64,000 bases of DNA, from positions 4,238,850 through 4,302,849 of the forward strand of contig NZ_JACBZA010000001.1 in assembly GCF_013408535.1 (NCBI RefSeq), in the 5' to 3' direction. Both the position numbers and the translations under genes were made by a program. Of the stretch, positions 58,953 to 64,000 are shown piece after piece (positions within the stretch are counted from its first letter, which is position 1; every line of letters begins with the position of its first letter). The notes below the pieces were generated by a model. That model saw nothing but the letters and a program-made list of their open reading frames with translations, had not been told where the DNA came from and searched no databases. This DNA is from Actinopolymorpha cephalotaxi. Its GTDB lineage: Bacteria > Actinomycetota > Actinomycetes > Propionibacteriales > Actinopolymorphaceae.

Positions 58953-60067
58953 AGGTTGCGGTGACCGGAGCCGATGGCTTCCTCGGCTGGCATGTCCGCA
59001 GCCGCCTACGGGCACTCACCGAGCACGAGGTCGTGCCTGTGAACCGGTCGGCGATGCCAGGCCTCGCGAAGGTCGTTCGCGACGCCGACGCGGTGATCCA
59101 CCTGGCCGGGATCAACAGGTCGGAAACCGAGGACCTCCGTGACGGCAACGTCGAACTGGCCCGGGCCGTGGGGGATGCGGTCATCCGTGCCGAGCGCCCG
59201 GTGCGGGTGGTCTACGCGAACAGCATCCAGGCAGGCAACGGAACGTCTTACGGCGACGGCAAGTCTGCCGCGGCGGACACGCTGAGGAAGGCGGCGTCCG
59301 AGGCCGGTGCGGGCATCGTCGATGTACGGCTGCCGAATCTCTTCGGTGAGCACGGCCGGCCGCACTACAACTCCTTCGTGGCAACCTTCTGCCACGAGGT
59401 CGCAAGTGGTCGGACGCCGGAGGTCAACGATCGCGAGGTCTCCTTGCTGCACGCGCAGGACGCCGCCCGCGTCCTCGTCGACGCCTGTGGTCCGACTGAT
59501 GCTGCCGAGGAACTGACCCCGGTGGGTGAGCCACACCGCGTCAGCGGGGTCCTGGCCACCCTGCGGGAGTTCCATACGCTCTACAGCACGGGCGACATTC
59601 CGCCGCTGGCCAACAAGTTCGACGTGGACCTGTTCAACACCTACCGCGCGGCGCTGTTCCCCGATCACTACCCGATCAGGTTCCCGAAGCGGGCCGACGC
59701 CCGTGGCGAGCTCGTGGAGTGCGTACGAGCGCACGGCGGAGCAGGTCAGACCTTCGTCTCGAGCACGGTGCCGGGAATCACTCGCGGGGAGCACTTCCAC
59801 CTCGGCAAGGTCGAGCGGTTCGTCGTACTCCGCGGTGAGGCCGAGATCGCACTGCGGCGTCTCTTCTCCGACGAGGTCGTCCGTTTCCGCGTGTCAGGCG
59901 ACTCCCCTGCTGCCATCGACATGCCCACGATGTGGGTGCACAACATCACTAACATCGGCGGTGGCGAACTCGTGACGCTGTTCTGGACGAACTCGGTCTT
60001 CGACCCGAACAACCCCGACACATACGCCGAGCCGGTGGCTCCCGGAGCCGAGGAGAAGCGCGGATGA
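58949..60067 (+). CDS. capF: UDP-L-FucNAc pathway reductase/epimerase with cupin domain, CapF/FnlB/WbjC type
   Basis: A 372-residue two-domain enzyme. The N-terminal SDR has G-A-D-G-F-L-G and Y-G-D-G-K (Tyr101, Lys105). The C-terminal cupin domain has G-E-H-F-H (Glu281, His282, His284) and later W-V-H-N-I, consistent with the zinc site of CapF. In S. aureus CapF the cupin epimerises C3 and the SDR reduces C4, giving UDP-6-deoxy-L-talosamine-type product. ATGA overlap with capE and with capG. Confidence 0.92.
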   Translation: MKVAVTGADGFLGWHVRSRLRALTEHEVVPVNRSAMPGLAKVVRDADAVIHLAGINRSETEDLRDGNVELARAVGDAVIRAERPVRVVYANSIQAGNGTSYGDGKSAAADTLRKAASEAGAGIVDVRLPNLFGEHGRPHYNSFVATFCHEVASGRTPEVNDREVSLLHAQDAARVLVDACGPTDAAEELTPVGEPHRVSGVLATLREFHTLYSTGDIPPLANKFDVDLFNTYRAALFPDHYPIRFPKRADARGELVECVRAHGGAGQTFVSSTVPGITRGEHFHLGKVERFVVLRGEAEIALRRLFSDEVVRFRVSGDSPAAIDMPTMWVHNITNIGGGELVTLFWTNSVFDPNNPDTYAEPVAPGAEEKRG

Positions 60068-61203
60068 CGAAGGTCATGACGATCGTGGGCACCCGCCCGG
60101 AGATCATCCGGCTCTCCCGAGTGATCGCCACGCTGGACCGGACGATGGACCACGTTCTCGTCCACACCGGCCAGAACTACGACTACGCCCTCAACCAGGT
60201 GTTCTTCGACGACCTGGAGTTGCGCGCTCCCGATCACTACCTCGACGTCGACACCTCGTCGCTTGGCCACGTCCTGGGCGAGACGCTGATCAAAACTGAG
60301 GAGGTGCTCCGCGCCGAGCGGCCGGACGCCGTGCTCATCCTGGGCGACACGAACAGCTGCATCGCGGCACTGATGGCCAAGCGAATGCACATCCCCGTCT
60401 ACCACATGGAGGCGGGCAACCGGTGCTTCGATGAAAACGTCCCGGAGGAGACCAACCGGCGGCTCGTCGACCACGTGGCCGACTTCAACCTCGTCTACAC
60501 CGAGCACGCCCGGCGGAACCTCCTTGCTGAAGGCCTCCAGCCGAGGCGAATCCTGCTGACCGGTTCGCCAATGCGTGAGGTCCTGGACCACTACCGCCCT
60601 CGGATCGAGGCGTCCGACGTGGTAGCCCGACTGGGACTTCACGACGGCGGCTACTTCCTCGTCAGCGCGCACCGCGAAGAGAACGTCGACGACCCGGAGC
60701 GGATTCGCATGCTCCTGGAGTGCATCGTGGATGTCCGCGACCACTGGAAGCTGCCGGTGCTCGTGTCCACTCACCCGCGCACGCGCAAGCGGCTCGAGAA
60801 CCTCGCCGAGTGGGACGCGCCGGAAGGTGTGGATTTCCACGAGCCCTTCGGCTTCCTCGACTACGTGAAGCTCCAGACCAACGCGGCGTGCGTGCTCTCC
60901 GACTCCGGGACGATCTCGGAAGAGTCGGCGATCCTGGGCTTCCCGGCAGTGACCCTGCGGGAATCCATCGAACGACCCGAAGCGCTCGACGCCGGCTCGA
61001 TCGTGATGACCGGACTGTCATCCGCTGACGTCAGGCACGCAATCCAGCTTCAGATGGAAGTGGCACGGCAGCCCAACACCCACCAGATTCCATTCGAGTA
61101 CGCCGTCGAGGACTGCGCACATCGCACGTCGATGTGGATCCTGTCCACCTGCGCCCGACACGGCACGTGGTCTGGCCTGCGCAGCGCCAGGGGCCCGAAG
61201 TGA
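60064..61203 (+). CDS. capG: UDP-sugar C2-epimerase (WecB-like), CapG/FnlC/WbjD type
   Basis: A 379-residue GT-B fold epimerase. V-G-T-R-P-E at the start, H-T-G-Q-N-Y-D, G-D-T-N-S, A-G-N-R-C-F-D-E-x-V-P-E-E, and S-D-S-G-T-I-S-E-E-S are the family motifs. A-G-N-R in place of A-G-L-R distinguishes the CapG/FnlC group from standard WecB. It performs the last C2 epimerisation to UDP-N-acetyl-L-fucosamine. ATG 60064 overlaps the capF stop and the stop overlaps the next GTG. Confidence 0.92.
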   Translation: MTKVMTIVGTRPEIIRLSRVIATLDRTMDHVLVHTGQNYDYALNQVFFDDLELRAPDHYLDVDTSSLGHVLGETLIKTEEVLRAERPDAVLILGDTNSCIAALMAKRMHIPVYHMEAGNRCFDENVPEETNRRLVDHVADFNLVYTEHARRNLLAEGLQPRRILLTGSPMREVLDHYRPRIEASDVVARLGLHDGGYFLVSAHREENVDDPERIRMLLECIVDVRDHWKLPVLVSTHPRTRKRLENLAEWDAPEGVDFHEPFGFLDYVKLQTNAACVLSDSGTISEESAILGFPAVTLRESIERPEALDAGSIVMTGLSSADVRHAIQLQMEVARQPNTHQIPFEYAVEDCAHRTSMWILSTCARHGTWSGLRSARGPK

Positions 61204-62483
61204 GTACTACGCCGTCTGCGCCGAGCCCGGTCTGGCTGGTTGTCGACGCCCGAAGCGTCCACGCGGTGCGATGGGCAATGCATCTGACCAGAGCGGGCGT
61301 CACCGGTCTCGCGTTCTCCACCCGCCGGCTCGACGCTACACAACGGTCAACCTGGGCGTCGTCGTGCGCGGGATTCGAGCTCGTGGAACCGACCGACCTG
61401 TGGAACCGGAGCCGCAGTCTGCTCCTGGAAGGGACCGGCAGGCGCGGCCTCGAGGCCATTTCTCGCAGGCTCCTCGCTCGTTCGGCCAACGCTCGCCGCG
61501 CGGACGCGGGTGCCGGGGGTAGCGCGCACCGAGTTGAAAACACCCTCGACCTGTGGGCGACTCGCAGGCTGTCCCGCCGTCTCGCCAGGCTGGCATCCAG
61601 GCAGCGCCCTGCACTCGTTCACGCGCTGCGGGTACCGTTCGAGGGAATCGCCGCCACCATGACGCGGTTGGATGCCCCTACGATCGTGAGTACGTGGGGG
61701 CAGGACTTCCAGGGACAGGCGAAGGGGTCGGTTCTCGACCACGCCCGCCACGCGTTGCGGTCCTGCGACGGCTTCATGGCGGACAATCACGCGGATGTAC
61801 GTCTCGCAAAGGAGTTCGGACTTCCCGAGACGACCCCGAGTCTCGTCGTGCCCGGGAACATGGGGCTCGCTACCGCAGATTTGCGCGCCGCGCTGGCTGC
61901 GTCCTCGACCTCCTCCAAAGGGGACCGTGCCCCCTTGGTGGTCTTTCCCCGAGGCGCACGCTCCTATATCGACTACGAGACGTTCGTCGACGCCATCCCC
62001 CGGGTGCTCGAGCTACGTCCCGACGCCCGGGTCGTCTGCATCGGCCTCGGCAGGAACCAGCAGGCTGCACAGAAGGCCGTCTCGTTCGGCAGTTCGGTGA
62101 CCCTGATGGAGCAGGTTCCGCAAAAGGACCTATGGCGGCTCTTCGCCGAAGCGGCTGTCGTGGTCTCGCCCGGCAGGACGGACGGTCTGCCGAACTCCGT
62201 CATAGAGGCGGCCGCGCTCGGAGCGGTCGTGGTCGTCTACGAACTGGTGTCACTGGTGGAGGTGCTGGAGCCTCCGATGCTCGGATACACCGTTCCCCAG
62301 GGGGACGAAGGAGCCATGGCGAAAGCCATCGTCGATGCCCTCGACACCCCCGCCGAGAGGCGGAACCAGAACATCGAAGTAACCATCGACCGGTTCGAAG
62401 CACAGACGTCACTAAGAAGAGTGCTGGACTTCTATGGCCAAGTCGCGCCCTCGATGAGCGGACGTGAGGGCCGGGAATCATGA
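61200..62483 (+). CDS. GT4-like glycosyltransferase
   Basis: A 427-residue GT-B protein. The N-terminal half is divergent. The donor half has S-T-W-G-Q-D-F, F-P-R-G, and S-P-G-R-T-D-G-L-P-N-S-V-I-E-A-A-A-L-G, the E-x(7)-E-type block of family 4. It begins with GTG overlapping the capG stop. It would extend the lipid-linked repeat unit in the cytoplasm. Donor and acceptor unknown. Confidence 0.82.
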   Translation: MSTTPSAPSPVWLVVDARSVHAVRWAMHLTRAGVTGLAFSTRRLDATQRSTWASSCAGFELVEPTDLWNRSRSLLLEGTGRRGLEAISRRLLARSANARRADAGAGGSAHRVENTLDLWATRRLSRRLARLASRQRPALVHALRVPFEGIAATMTRLDAPTIVSTWGQDFQGQAKGSVLDHARHALRSCDGFMADNHADVRLAKEFGLPETTPSLVVPGNMGLATADLRAALAASSTSSKGDRAPLVVFPRGARSYIDYETFVDAIPRVLELRPDARVVCIGLGRNQQAAQKAVSFGSSVTLMEQVPQKDLWRLFAEAAVVVSPGRTDGLPNSVIEAAALGAVVVVYELVSLVEVLEPPMLGYTVPQGDEGAMAKAIVDALDTPAERRNQNIEVTIDRFEAQTSLRRVLDFYGQVAPSMSGREGRES

Positions 62484-63592
62484 GCAGCCGATCCCCACAC
62501 GTGGCGATTGTGAGTTTGTGCGTAGCGCACTACCGGTTGCCGGTGTTCCATGAACTCGAACGGTCGGACGCGTTCCGCTTCTCCTTCTGGGCCGACACCG
62601 AGGGCACGGAGTCCGTCCTGACCGCGGGGCAGGGAGACCTCAAGGAGTTCGTGCGGCTCCGCAACCATTCCCACGGCAACTGGGTCTGGCAGTCTGGGCT
62701 GATCAGCAACCTCCTCCGCTCCAGGCCCGATGTGGTCATCTTCGTGGGGAGCGCCTACTACCTCTCGACCTGGATCGCGGCCCTGCTCGCACGCGCCCTT
62801 AACCGACCAGTGCTCTTCTGGACACAGGGCTGGTTGGCGGAGGAGACAGGCCTGAAAAGGCTCGTCCGCGTCTCGTTCTACCGTCTCGCGGACCGGTTGC
62901 TTCTGTACGGGCACCGCGCCGCGGACATCGGCGTCAAGATGGGTTTTCCCCGAGAGCGAATGACAGTCGTGTACAACAGCGTCGGGCGTCCTCGGCGCGA
63001 AGCTGTCGGAAAAAGTGAGACATCCTCTCGGCCGGGATCCTCGACAGAGGTGATCCTCGTATCCCGCCTCATCAAGGAGCGGGGTGTCGAGGTGCTGCTG
63101 CAGGCTGCCCGCCTGTTGGACGCGCAGGGTTCGAGAACAACCATCAACCTGATCGGCGACGGGCCGGAGGAAGAGCGGCTCAAGAAGCTCGCGAGCGACC
63201 TCGGAGTGGACGCGAAGTTCCATGGGCCCATCTACGACCAGAAGCTCCTGGACGAGGCCTATGAACGTGCCGACGTGTGCGTTTTGCCGGGCCGAGCTGG
63301 CCTGGCCGTCATCCAGAGCCTGCTGGCGCGGGTTCCAGTGGTCGCGCATTCCAACCTCGACGACCACATGCCCGAGGTGGAAGCGATCATGCCTGGGGTA
63401 ACCGGGGAGTTCTTCACGAAGGACGACCCAGCCGATCTGGCCAGGGCAATACTCCAATGCATCGAGAGGAAGAACGACCCACGTGTCGTCGATGTACGGG
63501 AGAAGGCTCTGGACACCGTGACGCGCCTGTACACGCCTGAGCATCAGGCGCAGGTCGTGGAACGCGTGTGCCGGGAGGTCGGCAGTGCCTGA
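62480..63592 (+). CDS. GT4 glycosyltransferase
   Basis: A 370-residue family 4 transferase. Y-R-L-P-V-F-H-E-L lies near the N-terminus, then W-T-Q-G-W-L, a V-V-Y-N-S-V linker, V-S-R-L-I-K-E-R-G-V-E-V-L-L and D-G-P-E-E-E in the donor domain, and P-G-R-A-G-L-A-V-I-Q-S-L where others have E-x(7)-E; the first Glu appears replaced by Ala or Gly. ATGA overlap upstream and an 8-base overlap with the next gene. Role: addition of a sugar in the same repeat unit. Confidence 0.85.
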   Translation: MSSRSPHVAIVSLCVAHYRLPVFHELERSDAFRFSFWADTEGTESVLTAGQGDLKEFVRLRNHSHGNWVWQSGLISNLLRSRPDVVIFVGSAYYLSTWIAALLARALNRPVLFWTQGWLAEETGLKRLVRVSFYRLADRLLLYGHRAADIGVKMGFPRERMTVVYNSVGRPRREAVGKSETSSRPGSSTEVILVSRLIKERGVEVLLQAARLLDAQGSRTTINLIGDGPEEERLKKLASDLGVDAKFHGPIYDQKLLDEAYERADVCVLPGRAGLAVIQSLLARVPVVAHSNLDDHMPEVEAIMPGVTGEFFTKDDPADLARAILQCIERKNDPRVVDVREKALDTVTRLYTPEHQAQVVERVCREVGSA

Positions 63593-64000
63593 TCGGGAGA
63601 CGAGCGACCGGGACCATCAGCGCGCGAGAGTCTATGGCGCTCATCGCGCACCCGACGGTCGCGGCGTTGGTGCGTTCGGTGACGCGAGGCTGATCAGCCT
63701 TACGAAATCGAGCGCCGCCCGAGCACTAGTGGGCACAGGCGCGGTCAATGCCCTTACGATGCTTCTCGGAATCGTAAGCAGCGTCGTCACCTCCCGGGGC
63801 CTTGGGCCCGAGGATCGTGGGATGCTCGTGTCCCTGCTGGTGTGGTCCCAAGCGGTGGCAACAATGTCGCTGGTCGGCGCCGACGAGGCCGTAATCTTTC
63901 AGTCCGGTGGTTCGTCGTCACGCGCGTGGACCCTCAGAGCGGCGGTAGCGCGCGACGCAGTCGTACAGGCCGCCCTCGGGTGCCTCGTCCTTCTGGGAGC
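63585..64000 (+). CDS. Wzx-like polysaccharide flippase, 5' part (continues past window)
   Basis: GTG 63585, with GGGAGG six bases upstream, opens a frame running off the right edge (138 full codons). After a hydrophilic N-terminus of about 50 residues come two TM helices with T-M-L-L-G-I-V-S-S-V-V-T-S-R-G-L-G-P-E-D-R-G, the opening typical of Wzx/MATE-type O-unit flippases. Position at the end of the glycan operon supports a role in moving the lipid-linked repeat unit across the membrane. Confidence 0.75.
   Translation, partial: MPDRETSDRDHQRARVYGAHRAPDGRGVGAFGDARLISLTKSSAARALVGTGAVNALTMLLGIVSSVVTSRGLGPEDRGMLVSLLVWSQAVATMSLVGADEAVIFQSGGSSSRAWTLRAAVARDAVVQAALGCLVLLG

Noticed and set aside
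1-64000. tRNA, rRNA, phage or integrative-element genes
   Set aside because: Scanning by eye found no cloverleaf/CCA genes, rRNA segments, integrase or att-like repeats; short RNAs could still be missed without a covariance search.

Overview
The window reads as chromosomal DNA of a high-GC actinobacterium. The evidence is the strong G/C bias at third codon positions, frequent GTG starts, ATGA/GTGA stop-start overlaps, many starts 6-8 bases after a TAnnnT box (leaderless style), Tat-type lipoprotein signals, and three sugar ABC importers that each lack their own ATPase. The density of sugar importers and glycosidases suits a soil or plant-litter saprophyte; Propionibacteriales such as Kribbella or Actinopolymorpha would fit, but that is inference. 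No rRNA, tRNA, CRISPR array, integrase or transposase was recognised.

Layout. 1-2.1 kb: end of a PAF-acetylhydrolase-like gene, an APH-fold kinase and a GNAT enzyme. 2.1-7.2 kb: a surface-polymer module made of a structured leader, a cellulose-synthase-like GT2, a 71-residue membrane protein and an acyltransferase-3 protein with two C-terminal SGNH domains. 7.2-14.5 kb: a GH127 beta-L-arabinofuranosidase with a GNAT partner, a secreted M14 peptidase, a luciferase-like oxidoreductase and a PfkB sugar kinase. 14.6-19.9 kb: a sugar operon (lipoprotein, two permeases, GH4 glycosidase, HAD hydrolase). 19.9-26.1 kb: a frame-disrupted DUF222/HNH gene and two tandem Tat-exported beta-propeller paralogues next to the last codons of a lost third copy. 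26.2-30.3 kb: an APH-like kinase, a small methyltransferase-like protein, an AlkB-like dioxygenase, an SDR and an HSL-type esterase.

30.4-38.9 kb: a second sugar importer divergent from an alpha/beta hydrolase, a Gfo/Idh oxidoreductase, a frameshifted phytanoyl-CoA-dioxygenase-like gene and a DUF2891 protein. 38.9-45.6 kb: a third importer in one operon with a secreted DUF5722 glycoside-hydrolase-like protein, behind a 10-bp phased repeat array that overlies its predicted promoter. 45.6-48.4 kb: a multi-pass membrane protein divergent from a DesK/NarL-type two-component pair.

48.5-64 kb: a glycan island. A Wzz/BY-kinase chain-length protein, a flavin monooxygenase and a glycosyltransferase run leftward. 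A ten-gene, tightly overlapping operon runs rightward: membrane 4,6-dehydratase, polyprenyl-phosphate sugar-1-P transferase, WbuB-like glycosyltransferase, sugar reductase/epimerase, CapE-CapF-CapG, two more GT4 glycosyltransferases and the start of a Wzx-like flippase. CapEFG predicts UDP-N-acetyl-L-fucosamine. The dehydratase/reductase/initiating-transferase trio resembles WbpM/WbpV/WbpL of Pseudomonas O-antigen loci and predicts a D-FucNAc- or D-QuiNAc-primed repeat unit.

Functionally, the region couples import and breakdown of plant-type glycans (three importers, GH127, GH4, DUF5722, esterases) with synthesis of at least two surface polymers (the GT2/acyltransferase product and the lipid-linked heteropolysaccharide).
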